This document shows, piece by piece, positions 35,559 to 46,914 of a stretch of DNA of 64,000 bases. This DNA comes from Pilaira anomala. Its lineage: Eukaryota > Mucoromycota > Mucoromycetes > Mucorales > Mucoraceae. The translations under genes and the position numbers were made by a program. Position 1 is the stretch's first letter, and each line of letters starts with the position of its first letter. The notes beneath the pieces were generated by a model. That model did no database searches and was not told where the DNA came from. It was given only the letters and a program-made list of their open reading frames with translations. The stretch covers positions 62,001 through 126,000 of the forward strand of contig JAIXMQ010000006.1 in NCBI GenBank assembly GCA_025716855.1, in the 5' to 3' direction.

Positions 35559-36883
35559 ATGTGTAGATTTTTATTATATAAAGGAAACCAACCTATTTTA
35601 TTGGCACACGTAAATATATATTTGTTGTATTATTAAAGAAAACAGTATATATTTATCAATTAAGATAGTTGATTACAAGACCAAAGCATTCGATTGTGAA
35701 TCAGTCCTTTGATTCTAGATTACGACTGGACACACGACGTCCTTTGAATGGTAACGATATAGAACAAAATATAATAATAATAAAAAAAATGAAACTAAAC
35801 AATTGTGTTTTATTAGGTGATGGATTTGGAGTTGGCTGGTACGATAATGAATCACAAGAAGACGAACCTATTACACCTTGTATCTTTACATCAGTGACAC
35901 CTGCTTGGAATAACATTAATTTAGTTCGACTTGCGGAAAAGATCAGAAGTCCATTAGTATTTGCACATGTACGTGCTAGTACTTCTGGTTCAGTATCTGA
36001 AACGAATTGTCATCCTTGGTCGTAAAGTTATTTAATTACTTATGCTTTGTTTTTTGTTTCTTTGTTTTACTTATCGCTGTGTTTCATAGATATGGTCGTC
36101 TTATGTGGATGCATAATGGTGGTATTGCAGAATTTGAAAAGATTAAACGTAAATTACAAAACTCTTTATCTGAAGAATTGTTTTTATTTGTACAAGGAAA
36201 TACGGATTCTGAATGGGCTTTTGCATTATTTTTAAGCTTTGTAAGTTATATATATATATTATAGGAGAGAAAACTAAATATCATGTAATATTAGCTTTCA
36301 AATCCAAATGCGAATTCATTTGAACATCAAGAATTGAAAGAAGCAATGTTAAAGACAATTGCTCAATTAAATGAATGGGCAGAGGAATACGATATTACAG
36401 AACCATCTCTTTTAAATTTTGCTGTAACAGATGGTGAAACAGTTGTTTGTATTCGTTATACAAGTAGTAAAACAGAAGAAGCCGCATCATTATATTTTTC
36501 TTCAGGAACAAGGTTTGAATGTTATCGTCCTGGACATTACCGTATGGTAAAAGCAGATAGAAGAGAAGATATTGTTGTGGTAGCTAGTGGTAAGTTCTTT
36601 AAGAGGAATATTTTACATTCTTCTAACTTTATATTACATAGAACCTTTAACGTTTGAAAAGGCAGATTGGCTTACAATTCCTACAAATAATATACTGGTG
36701 GTTACACCTAAATTGAACGTTTTATTACAACCCATCAAAGATAAATTTTATTCACCAGAAAGAGGAATAGAAGTTAAAATTGGAGATGAAGATGTTGCCA
36801 TCATACCAGAGCCAAAAGCTCAATTATTTAAAGCACAAGCTGAAGAACAAATGCAACAAGATTCTCCCATTTTAGTAGGATAA
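35559..36883 (+). CDS. DUG3: DUG3-like class II glutamine amidotransferase
   Basis: Amidotransferase-type subunit of the cytosolic Dug2-Dug3 glutathione degradation complex. Six exons: 35559-35609, 35669-35750, 35817-36021, 36090-36240, 36295-36589 and 36642-36883, giving 341 residues. The protein begins MCRFLLYKGNQPILLAHLI, with the Ntn nucleophile Cys2 directly after the initiator Met. Further signatures are GDGFGVGWY, PLVFAHVRASTSGSVSETNC with HPW, MWMHNGGI, and FVQGNTDSEWAFALFL. The start is fixed by the Cys2 requirement. Its stop lies just 23 bp from the stop of the opposing gene, so the transcripts must overlap at their 3' ends. Confidence 0.93.
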
Positions 36884-36906
36884 ATAATAAATAGTTTTTT
36901 TATATA

Positions 36907-37307
36907 TTAACTATTGTGTCTTCTTTTTTTATGAATATTTGTTTTTGATAATTTAATATATCCATCTGAGTCTAGTATCCAGCAATGATCTTCATCTTGA
37001 ATATGAATTTGTTGCAAATCTTTAATTTCATCATCATCAGGTAAGCTTAAAAATGTATTGGATTGATTATTAAAAACATCTTTGGTCATTTCAATGGATG
37101 TAATTCTTAATTCGGTTGTATCAAAGAAACTTGTCCATAATTTGTAATGATTTTTAGCGAGTTTTTGTAAAGGGTTAAGATGTGTCCCTGAAGGTAATTT
37201 AATCGACTCGGTATCTTTGCATATCAAGTCTTTAATATTAATTTTCATAACTGTCATGGATGGTTCAATAATCCGACTATTTGTATTGCAAAAGATAATG
37301 TTAAAAT

Positions 37308-37341
<34 letters not shown>

Positions 37342-38351
37342 AAAAGCTGTATATGTTACTTTTTACCTGTTTCGCAATGGTTTAAATAACTCTTGTCCCA
37401 CGGCTAAAACAATTTCCTTATCATTATTATGGTTTCTCAACCATTGTAATGATACAATTGGCACTATTTTTTTTAAAGAAAAAAATCAATAAACAACTCT
37501 TTAGAACTTAATTAGTATCTTACATTTAGAAGGTAGTTCCAATAGATAATGGCGCTGATATTCAAGTATAGGTATATTTAATATATTGGCATCTCCTTTA
37601 ATTAAGAAAAAATCAAGAGCTCCATTAAATCCACCTGATAAAAGTAATAAGTCATCAGGGGATTTTGTTGACTGTTGTTGAGTAATAGCAATAACTTCTT
37701 GTGTGATAGCGTTACGCCCGTCTGTTCGAATTAATGCACAAGCAAGCGACTTGTTCAAGATATCATTAAAAGTAAACCTAGCAACATAAACTGCAGAGTC
37801 TAATGTTCCAATCGTCAAGATGTGGTAGTCTTTTCGTTCATTCTTTTTTTTTTTAAAAAAAAACAAAGTTAAAGCAATGGCGAAGAATAGCGTTATAAAC
37901 TTACTTGAAAGGCTTTTGAAACAAATATATTTGATATATGTCCTTTCAGCTTTTTAGTCAATGAAAGACGTTTTAAAGTAGATTGCCATTCAAAAGGATC
38001 AAACAAATAAAGAAATGACTCTAGACCATCCGTTGTTTGAGTGGCAATAATGAATAAAAGTTTATCACCGTCATAGAGATAATGCGCGTATTGAAATACA
38101 ATCTAAAATTTTAGTGATTATGAGGGAGGTGAACCTGCAGCAATGTTGTTGCTTTATATGATTATTACGTTTTTCATGCTATCTTTATCTTTCACATCTT
38201 GAATATTTATTTCACAAACTATCGATTCGGATTTAATTTCTATAAGCTCAAATTGGTCTTGATCATGCCTGTAAATATGAGTCGGTTCATTCTCTTGACT
38301 TTTGTAGATAAATCTAGACCTGGCATTGATCAATTTTGTTGTAAACTTCAT
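36907..38351 (-). CDS. Unknown protein, beta-propeller (WD-like) character
   Basis: About 380 residues from five exons: 38169-38351, 37905-38102, about 37516-37842, about 37369-37463 and 36907-about 37274. Phases fit throughout. Repeating beta-strand units such as KLLFIIATQTTDGLESFLYL, HILTIGTLDSAVYVARF and VSLQWLRNHNNDKEIVLAVG, and a basic nuclear-type end (KKRRHN), suggest a divergent WD40-like propeller. No ortholog recognised. The start is the first ATG of the first open exon; an extra 5' exon cannot be ruled out, as an A36 run lies just upstream. Confidence 0.6.
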
Positions 38352-38414
38352 GTATGTATGCTATATTTTAGAGGAAAAGATCATCAATTATTTCCCAGTG
38401 TCTTTATTTTATTC

Positions 38415-38458
<44 letters not shown>

Positions 38459-39087
38459 AGTTGTTGGGTGTTTTTCATTCGTTATCTGCTGTTTATTTTA
38501 CGATAGCCATATGGTATTTTCTTTTTTGCTATTTTCCAGGAACCTTAAATCCTTGAGATCATGCAATAATATATTTTGCATATTTTTATTTCTTGACTAT
38601 TCTTGGAGAAATTTATTTAGAAATACAAGTACAATGGGAGCTTTTAATAAATAATTCAATATTCAGGCTTACATAAGCCAAATAATAATCAAAGCTAATA
38701 AATATAAGGATAGACAAGTCAATCTATTTTCATAGGCTAAGTTTTAAGGTTTTAACATTAGAGTTTTTGTCTGGATGATCTATCAACTGTCCAATCGCGA
38801 TTCAAATTATGATATACAAATAAAAAACTTATTGGAGCATGCTGGTTGCTTTATTAAATGGGGATTTTTGTTCTTTACAACAGTTTACAAAGAGACAGCA
38901 ACAAGATCAAACATTTACATAAGTTAAAAATCAGTGTAACAGAAAAAAGAAGTTTTTGTTTATAAATTGTTTATTTCTAATTTATTTATTTTTTCTATTT
39001 AAAAATAAAAAATGTCTAAAAAATAGTAATGGATGGATTATTTACAGGAAATGTGGTATCTGAATGATGAATTAATAAGTAAAAGAC
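38352..39087. other. Intergenic region with poly(A) tract
   Basis: No gene. An A run of about 36 nt lies at 38419-38455. The right part (38940-39087) is AT-rich and probably 3' UTR of GPD1. Confidence 0.55.
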
Positions 39088-40122
39088 TTAGATGTCAACA
39101 GTAATCATTTCAGGGGAAACGCCTTCGTAAACGATACGATAGACGGTGTTGAAGAGAGGGAATTCATGAGTCATGTTTCTGGCGGTCAAGAATTGGTTGA
39201 CTTCTTGAGCAGTTAAAGTACCTTGGAGCTTTTGACCATTTAACAATTCAGCTTCTAATTCAGCAATGGGTTTACCGGTAAGAACGAAGGCTTCTGCGAC
39301 CTTACGGTTACGACCACCATTACAAGTGGTAATTAAATCAGCAGCGCCGCAAGATTCAAAGAAGGTTTCAGTCTTGACAGAATCACCAAAGAAAGTTTGA
39401 CCGAACTTTCTCATTTCCATCAAACCTAAACGAATAATAGCAGCCTTGGTGTTACTACCATGACCGAGGCCATCAGAGAAACCAGCACCGACAGCAACGA
39501 CATTCTTAAGAGCACCACAAAGTTGAACACCAACATGATCTTGAATGACAGCAATACGGAAATAAGGAGTATCAAACAACTTCTTGAAAGTCATACCATC
39601 TTCCATATTTTCACAACCAATAGTAGATTCACAGAACTTTTCCATAGCAACTTCGTTGGCAATATTGGCACCACTAAGAGCAGCACAAGGAATATCGAGA
39701 ATACGAGAAATTTCTTCAGAGAACAAACGAGTACCTTCAGAAGTAATTTCAAGACCCTTGATTAAAGAGATAGCACGAGCATTAGGAGCTAAATGACCCT
39801 TCATCTTTTCACAAATACCGTGAATGAATTGATGAGGTACGACAAAGACAACCAAAGAAGCACCTTCACAAGCCTTGATAACATCAGGAATAGCTACAAC
39901 GTTATGAGGAAGTGCAACACCCTTTAAATACTTGACGTTTTCATGCTTGGTGTTGATAATATCAGTTAAATTTTGACCATCAACTTGTTCTTCAAAAACC
40001 CATTGACGAACAGTGGTTTCGAATTGATCTGTATGACGAGCAGCGTTGGATCCAATGATCTTAGCGATGGCGGAACCCCAGTTACCGGAGCCAATGATAG
40101 AAACTTTTTCGAGAGCAGGCAT
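39088..40122 (-). CDS. GPD1: Glycerol-3-phosphate dehydrogenase (NAD+), cytosolic
   Basis: Reduces dihydroxyacetone phosphate to glycerol 3-phosphate, feeding glycerolipid and osmolyte synthesis and reoxidising NADH. Intronless, 344 residues, the usual length. The NAD-binding motif is VSIIGSGNWGSAIAKIIG at the N-terminus. Substrate-site signatures follow: SLIKGLEITSEGTRLFSE, ALSGANIANEVA, CGALKNVVAVGAGFSDGLG (catalytic Lys) and CNGGRNRKVAEAF. No mitochondrial or peroxisomal signal is visible. Codon use is more C-ending than in neighbours, which suggests high expression (inference). Confidence 0.97.
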   Translation of the reverse strand: MPALEKVSIIGSGNWGSAIAKIIGSNAARHTDQFETTVRQWVFEEQVDGQNLTDIINTKHENVKYLKGVALPHNVVAIPDVIKACEGASLVVFVVPHQFIHGICEKMKGHLAPNARAISLIKGLEITSEGTRLFSEEISRILDIPCAALSGANIANEVAMEKFCESTIGCENMEDGMTFKKLFDTPYFRIAVIQDHVGVQLCGALKNVVAVGAGFSDGLGHGSNTKAAIIRLGLMEMRKFGQTFFGDSVKTETFFESCGAADLITTCNGGRNRKVAEAFVLTGKPIAELEAELLNGQKLQGTLTAQEVNQFLTARNMTHEFPLFNTVYRIVYEGVSPEMITVDI

Positions 40123-40229
40123 ATTGTTTAAATTTAAATGTAATTAATTGATGAAAAAGACTCGGAATGAAAAATGTTATCTGTATTTATACTTTTTTTT
40201 TTTTTTTTTTTTACAAAAAAAAAATTTTG

Positions 40230-40258
40230 ACTTCCCGTAGAAGGACCTGCGGGGAAGT
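40230..40258. promoter_or_regulatory. Inverted repeat with GCGGGG box upstream of GPD1
   Basis: Near-perfect arms ACTTCCCG (40230-40237) and CGGGGAAGT (40250-40258) sit between A/T runs, 108-136 nt upstream of the GPD1 start. The right arm includes GCGGGG (40249-40254), the known Mig1/CreA-type core. The function is inferred. Confidence 0.4.
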
Positions 40259-42153
40259 TAAAAAAAATAAAAAAAAAAAGCTACACTAATACTTTTCTAG
40301 TGTTGATTAATCTGAAACTTTTTTTTTTTTTTTTACAAAACGAAAATAAAACCACACAAATAAAATTGAGGTAACATTTTGAGATATTTAATAATTATAA
40401 TTACTTGTTAAATATATAATTTAAACAATTGCTGAAAATTCTTTTATTTACTTTATTTGGAGTTATTCTACTATTACAAACAAAATCCAATGTTACCAGC
40501 CCATCAAAAAATTATGTGAAGAGCCGATCAAAAGTAACTTACTTTAAACGGGTATTATGACGTTTAATCTTGAATATCGGCGACTTAAAAGAAAGAGGGG
40601 GAGAAACACACACACACAAGAACCCCACTTTGACATCATCATAGAAATATGAAAAGGATGATTCTTATCTCATTTACCATATCAGTGTAATAAAAATTTT
40701 GTCGGTCCTGAAATTTCAACGCCGTGCATTTTTTAGTGCGGCACACACAATCAGGAATGTTTGCAGAAATTCATGTTCACTCACATGTAAGCAGAAAAAA
40801 AAATCGCTTAATTGTTTTAAAGTTTAATGTGTGATCTGAGGGATTAAATAAAAAAGGGACAACTAATTTTTTTTTCTTTATCTTTATTATAAATCATCTT
40901 ACTGATTTGTATTCTGTCTGTAATCATCATATTGATAGATAACGTAATGCACACAATGATAAATGTTCCCGAGTTTTAAGTCAAAACCTCTAAGAGCGTC
41001 ATCCCCGTATGCTCTTTATTTTTAGTTACCGATAAAGAAGTTATTACATATGTTTTAGCTTAATCTTAATCATTGTATATTAGCTTAGTGCCCTTTAGTC
41101 GGGCCGCAAATTTTATTAATCAAATAAGCAAAAGGGAATGATTGTAAGATCTGTTTTGATTTCCGATACCGTTATTCTTTTTGTTCTGCAATGTCGTAGC
41201 CAAATATGAGACCATGGTAACTGAGGCACACACACTCTCTGAGCTCAAAAAATTATTCGAAGAAACTACTTGTAGGTAAGTATAAATCAATCACAATATG
41301 TCGATGTGTAGCACTGCATTCATTGCTACAAACATTGTTTTATCGAATTTGTTTTCTTTTAGTAATAATTAAGAAGGTCTTTTTTTTTTTTTGTCCAGAA
41401 TGATGAGGAATGAATTTGAAGAGATGTATTTCGAATAATATATGCGACTTGATCTCAATATACGCTGTTTTTTATCTATACGGAGAAATTATGCACGCTA
41501 TAACATTTCTAATTAATTTTATATTTGGTAATACTGATTTGGGCAATACCTTTCATGTTTTACACTAGTAGAAATTGCTTTGAGGTTTCTGGATGATATA
41601 TTTTCCTTTTTTGTCGGCATATTAGTTATCAGGAACCAAGAAACTCAACGTCAATGTGCTTACCTAATATCAATAACTCCTCCAATTGACGTTGTTTTCA
41701 ATAAAAAAAAGCGATCTTTTAAAAGTGTAAATATTTCAAATAGGTTCCAAATAATCTGTTCTATAAAAATTTCAAAGTATGTATTCAAATTGTTCAAGAA
41801 ACTATAGAATGTTTTTTAGCATTAAAACTCAGGGATACTTCCATAAAATGAAATTAGGGTTCGGTGTCAAAGTTTAAGTTAAAAAATTGCTTTCCCCGAA
41901 CGATATAAAAAACGTGTCCGATAGCGTTTGTATTAAATGTACTTAAGAAAAATGTTTATATCCTATAAACTAAATAAATAATGGAAGTGGAACGAGTCAT
42001 TTATTTTAGATGCCGCTTAATGTAATATCTAAACTTGGGGATCGTATCCCTTTTTATTTTTATTTTTTTCAGTTTTTTTGAGTTTGTCTGTGTGTTGATG
42101 TTGTTGAGTTTTGTTTTTTTTTTTTTTTTTTAACAACAAAGCAGTTGTTTAAC
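40259..42153. other. 1.9 kb intergenic region, no confident gene
   Basis: AT-rich spacer between GPD1 and eIF4B. Frames near 41580-41807 show no family features. An exon-like fragment at about 41173-41275 is listed separately. T runs at 40189-40212, 40319-40334 and 42114-42132. Confidence 0.55.
41173..41275 (+). pseudogene. Exon-like fragment, possible gene relic
   Basis: An open stretch reading TEAHTLSELKKLFEETTC and ending at a good donor (AG then GTAAG at 41276). It can be traced upstream to a possible acceptor at 41197-41199. No partner exons were found on either side and no family is recognised. Confidence 0.2.
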
Positions 42154-43515
42154 TTATTTGGTAGGCTCTTCAAACTTCTTTTCAACCTTGCTAGTATCAA
42201 CTGGTTTAGCACCACCAAAAGGATCGGGCTTGTTACCAGTGCTTCTAACAGGAGCAGCAGCAGGGGCTTCAGTAGTACGAGGCTTCAAGTTGAGACGAGG
42301 ACGTTCAGAAGGACGTTCGGAACGATCTAAAAGAAAAAAAAAAAGGGGGGAATATTAGATAATTATTCCGATATCATTAAATTTGTTCATGTACCACGAC
42401 TGCCAAAGCTATCACCACCGCTACGACCACCCCAGGATGTATCACCGCCACGACCACCGAAAGTACGACGAGGTTGTTCGGGTAATTCAAGGGGACCGGT
42501 ACGACGCCATGTATCGACATCAGTACGATCGGGTTGACGAATACGTTCTTCACCACCACGAGGAGGTTCAGCAATGTTGACACGAATGCTACGACCTTGA
42601 ACATTTTCACCGTTCAATTCCAAAGCACGCTTAAGAGATTCTAAATCTTCGAATTCAATATAACCAAAACCCTTGGATCTGTCAGTTTCACGATCACGCA
42701 TAAGACGCATCTTGGAGACAGCTAAACCAGCGAACAAATCAGTCAAATCATCTTCAGAAGAATCGAAGGATAAGTTGGCAATGTGAGCAGTATAAGGGGG
42801 TTGAGTGGGAAGTTCAACAGGTGCACGGGGAGTGAAAGAACGTTCACGTTGCTCGAAGCCACCTTCACGACGGTCGCCACCGAAACCACCTTCACGACGG
42901 TCACCACCGAAACCACCTTCACGACGGTCGTTGCCACCGTAACGGTCGTTACCACCGAATCCACGAGAAGCGTAGGAATCGGATCTATCTTCCTTAGCTA
43001 ATATCCATTTTTTTTTTTAGTTTTCATTTCCCTTTTTATGCCTCGTTTTCCTCTTTCTCCCCTTTTTCTCTCTCTATTTCAATAAAAATTATATCTTACC
43101 GGCAGCTAAATTAGTTTAAGAATAACAAATATAAATATATATATATAAAAAAAAATTGAGTAAAAACCGATTAGTTAAATTGTATAAAAAAAAAAAATTT
43201 TTTTTTTTTCAGCTCGAAAAGAATAACGAGATTTGGGATTCTAAACTTACGGGCAGAAGGGAGATCAGCAACATCATCAGCCCATGAACCACCAGTGGCT
43301 AATAAAGAGACATGTCATGAATAAATAAAAATATGTATTTTTTAATTTTTTTTTTTATTTTTATGGATCTTACTATCATCAGCTAAAAAGTCAGATAATG
43401 ACATCTTTTGAGCCTTCTTTTTTCCAGCTGTTTAAAAACCACCAACAAAAAGTTATTATATTGTTTTTCTATATTTCCAATTATTCATTTTTATTTTATT
43501 GTAATATTTACACAT
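42154..43515 (-). CDS. EIF4B: Translation initiation factor eIF4B (RRM protein)
   Basis: RNA-binding cofactor of eIF4A in mRNA scanning. Exons: 43512-43515, 43374-43427, 43251-43298, 43100-43105, 42395-42997 and 42154-42326, giving 295 residues. The conserved eIF4B start, Lys-rich then MSLSDFLADD, is reached only through a 4-nt first exon (ATG plus T). A TGGSWAD motif matches human eIF4B. Then come Arg/Gly repeats (GGFGGDRRE three times), and an RRM with YTAHIANLSFDSSEDDLTDL and RSKGFGYIEFEDLESLKRAL. A second Arg/Gly-rich part and a Pro/Lys C-terminus follow. Exon 4 is 6 nt and frame-neutral: without it the protein is 293 residues. Confidence 0.9.
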
Positions 43516-44284
43516 ATTGTTATAATTTTTTTTAGTTTATAGGGAAAAGTACAGTTCTATGTTGGGCTGATTTTTTTTTCTTATGTCAAACAAGAAAAAA
43601 TTTCAGTTCGCCATTTCAATTATGAGGAGCCACTTATAGATGTGTACGGACCGGGCCTCTTTGGACTGCAAAGCACGCCTTAACAATAAGCTGGGCTAGA
43701 AATTGGGCACGTGATTGTTGCCTAAATGCTAGATTTGAGAGGGTAACGCAAAACTTATACATGAAAACATTCACAAGTACACCCTACAAAAACAAAATAA
43801 AATCCGCTTAAATCAAACTATTGACGTGTAATTAATTTTAATTTTATTCACTATTTAAGCTTCTTAATATACCTTTCCAACTCTTCATTACTTAACTTTT
43901 ATTGTGTATAAAATTACCTTTCAAAGTATCTAAGAATTTGTTGCTGATATTCATTCCGTACTTTTTAAATTAATAAATATATAATAAATCTTAATATTTC
44001 TTTATGAATCTCTTGTATTTCTTAGTTACTCACAATCGTATTGCTAGCTACATATTCCTTTGTTAAACAATAACTTTGCAAATTTTGCTCTCTCTAGATT
44101 ACTAGTCTTTGGCAATGACCTTATTACCAAAGTTTTTGAGACTATATGATTTAACTATATTTATTTATCTCTTTATTTAATCATGTATCAGGGTTTAAAA
44201 AATTGCAAGTTTTACTATATAAAATCTAAACAGTACCATACGCATGTAGTGAAGCGATTGTTTGTATCTCTAATTGTATCCAGA
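43516..44284. other. Upstream region of eIF4B, otherwise featureless
   Basis: No gene. A GC-richer patch lies at 43625-43725, with the CACGTG box; the rest is AT-rich. Confidence 0.5.
43708..43713. promoter_or_regulatory. CACGTG E-box upstream of eIF4B
   Basis: Palindromic CACGTG followed by A, about 193 nt upstream of the eIF4B ATG, in a patch richer in GC than its flanks. CACGTG is bound by bHLH factors such as Cbf1; a role here is inferred. Confidence 0.3.
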
Positions 44285-45525
44285 TTAATTTTTTGGTAGA
44301 AGTGAAGACCGTCTAATATTCGGAAGAGTTACATTATGAATTGAATGAAATGAATATCTGTGTCCATATTTTGTTTTGCACACTGTACAGTAATTGTTTA
44401 CTCCGTCTATTACTGGTGTTCCGTTGCGTTTCATTTGATCTTTTAGTCCGTATCGCGGCAATGTTGTGATTTCATGATTTGAAGTCAAATGTACATATTT
44501 TGTAATAACTTAGAGATTGATAAGTTTTATTACAAACGTTACAATATAGAGTCGGTCATAATCAATAATGGCGTCTTTTTATGAAATATTTCGCTAATTG
44601 TAGGCTTTTTAAGAGAGAGAAATTCATCCGACGAATTACTCTTAAATGCACAATGTAGAGGCATTTAGATTTAATTTTTTTTTTTATCATATGGGGCACA
44701 ATGGTTGTTCGGATCATCAATGATAGTTGGTAAATCAGGATAGGCCAGCCTGTTAGAAGCGGTTACACGTTTGGGTAAAATGATATTATGGTACTTTTCA
44801 GCGTGGATTCTATGCATCGTTGCGCTAAAAAAAAAATGCTTTTTTTGTAGGCATTGCAATAGTTCATCTTAGCCCAATGATTCACTGCTTTCTTGTTTTC
44901 AAATCCTTTCAAAAGTTCGGGCATTGTTTTACTATGAGTTTGTATGTAACCACGCCTATAACCAAATGTTTTATCACATTGGGCACAGTATGAGTTGGGA
45001 TCTTCTGAATCCGGTTTCAAATCAGGAAAATCCTAACTTTAGGCTCTTAGGCAAAAGATATATAATGTGTATTTTGCATGTGTATATTCCTAAACAAAGT
45101 TTGTTTTTATACGTTTTATCATATAAGTTGCAGTGGAGTTTCACAACATCAAAAGAGCTTTGTTGATGGATAAGAAAAATATTAATACCATGAATTTCTT
45201 TTACATGATGTCGATAAAATACTTTGTTGGGGATGTAGCTTTATACATTATGTGCAAAATAGTTTGAATTTTTTGACAGCTCTTTTTTTTTTTTGGTCGG
45301 ACAAGCGGAACTTTAAGACCATATTTTTTTTATCCGTGTGTTTGCGATAACATACAAGATCTGAGTACGTCGTATAATAACATACATCACAACAAAGTGT
45401 CTTGGTATTTATATTTGGAAGTCTGGTATGAATTTGCGATTTGTGGAGTAGATATAAAGCTCTTGAGTCATAACAGAAGTGAATACAAATACGACAATAT
45501 CGGTTTTTATTAAGTCGATCAGCAG
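44285..45525 (-). pseudogene. Decayed C2H2-type zinc-finger gene (about seven finger remnants)
   Basis: Minus-strand remnants of one repeated unit recur along 1.2 kb in different frames: YCRICIHFCYDSRAL and CCDVCYYTTYSDL (open from 45525 to a stop at 45248), then YCAQCDKTFGYRRGY, YCNAYKK broken at an A9 run from SATMHRIHAEKYHN, HCAPYDKK, CNVCNKTYQSLSYY and NYCTVCKTKYGHRYS. Spacers share a D-x-NN-Y-C pattern. Several second Cys or His positions are lost and frameshifts and stops intervene, so it is read as a pseudogene. Multi-finger C2H2 families of this look are common in Mucorales (general knowledge). An intact multi-exon gene is unlikely but not excluded for the upstream part. Confidence 0.55.
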
Positions 45526-45739
45526 CTACTCAAAATAAAATACACGTAAGTAAAGACTTTAATATAGTAGTTCTTTCTTGTTGGTATTCCAAACCATACA
45601 ATTATAATAGCTAAAAGATTGAATGAAACTGTCACTTTCAAAGATAAAAGAGATTTTTTATTTATTTAATTAGAAGTGCCTACTATTTGCGAGCGAGTAT
45701 TCTTAGCTCAGTCACGTATGAAAACACAATAAGGAAGCC

Positions 45740-45772
<33 letters not shown>
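45526..45772. other. Spacer with 32-nt T run
   Basis: No gene. The T run at 45742-45773 abuts the METTL23 stop codon. Confidence 0.5.
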
Positions 45773-45773
<1 letters not shown>

Positions 45774-46081
45774 CATGCAGCATAAATTTCAAGTAAAAAG
45801 ACACTAGATAAAGTCCCAGCACTAACAATGACCTCGGATAACTCTTGATCTCTATCAATGTACTTGAGTTCATCAAAATCAAATGAATCATTTGGTATCT
45901 GTCTACATTGTAACTTCCACTTATCCAACAAGTACTGTATACTTCTTTTAGGACTTCGTTCTTGATAGGTAGTGAAGAAATGACAGTTTGGGTTATGATG
46001 ATGAATAACGTATGAAACTAATACGAGTAAATTCTCAAACTCTAACTTACATATAAAAATGTTTAAATTAAAGTTATCTTT

Positions 46082-46124
<43 letters not shown>

Positions 46125-46750
46125 TACGAGCAGGTTCATAAAATGTATCACTTCCAATAATATAATCAATTTTTGTTTGCCATTGAGATTCTACTACTTT
46201 TTGAATTAAATGATCAATACTTGTATCCGACCCGAATTGACCCCATAAGAGAGGTCGAACAAGAGCGTCATGAATTTGGTTACGTTTTAAACAGGTATCT
46301 ACGATAGGTAATATCTCTGGGATATCAGTCAAGATGAGGTGAAGGGGTGAAGATGATTTGGCAAGTACGAGAGAAGGAATTGAAGTACCTGCACCTACCT
46401 TGATATATAAATAAGTTTATCAAATAGAGAAAAGAGTTTTAAATCTAGGTATACCTCTAAAATAGTCTTTTGTGTAAATTGATGACGATGATACCAAATG
46501 AATTCACCCATAACTAAAGCAGAAGGCCAAATATAACAACCGTATGCAGCATCTAAAACCTTGAATAAAAAATTATTTCTTGTGTGCGTTTTTTGTGTGT
46601 AGAGGACAAATAGAATGGTTTCTACCTCTTCTATTTGAATTTGAATTGAATCGTCTTGATCTTGAAAAGAGATTCTCTTTATACTTTTTTATTTATTTAT
46701 TTAGAGGTTTCATTTTCTTGTTTGAATGTCATGAGGAAGTACCTATTCAT
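45773..46750 (-). CDS. METTL23-like protein methyltransferase (family 16)
   Basis: SAM-dependent lysine/arginine methyltransferase-type protein. It starts in an 8-nt exon (46743-46750, ATGAATAG), then 46626-46683, then an exon from 46559, and continues to a stop at 45773-45775. Motifs: VLDAAYGCYIWPSALVMGEF (the YGxYVWPxA signature of this family), TILEVGAGTSIPSLVLA (SAM motif I), LILTDIPEILPIV, IIGSDTFYEPAQFENLLVLV and FFTTYQERSPKRSIQYLL. This matches vertebrate METTL23 throughout. The last intron contains back-to-back T and A runs. Divergent from RUD3, 164 bp apart. Confidence 0.87.
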
Positions 46751-46762
46751 TGCAAAGTCTCA

Positions 46763-46769
<7 letters not shown>

Positions 46770-46795
<26 letters not shown>
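46770..46795. repeat. (GA)n tract in the METTL23/RUD3 shared promoter
   Basis: About 12 GA units after an A10 run, in the 164-bp divergent promoter. GA tracts often exclude nucleosomes; the effect here is inferred. Confidence 0.7.
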
Positions 46796-46914
46796 CAGGA
46801 CATTTTAAACTGGTCACACACATAACACACGCACTTTGAATTTTAATGATGGCCCTTTTTTTTTTTTATGTAACTGGTTTTTTTTTTTTTTTTCTTCTGT
46901 ATATTCTTAAATAA

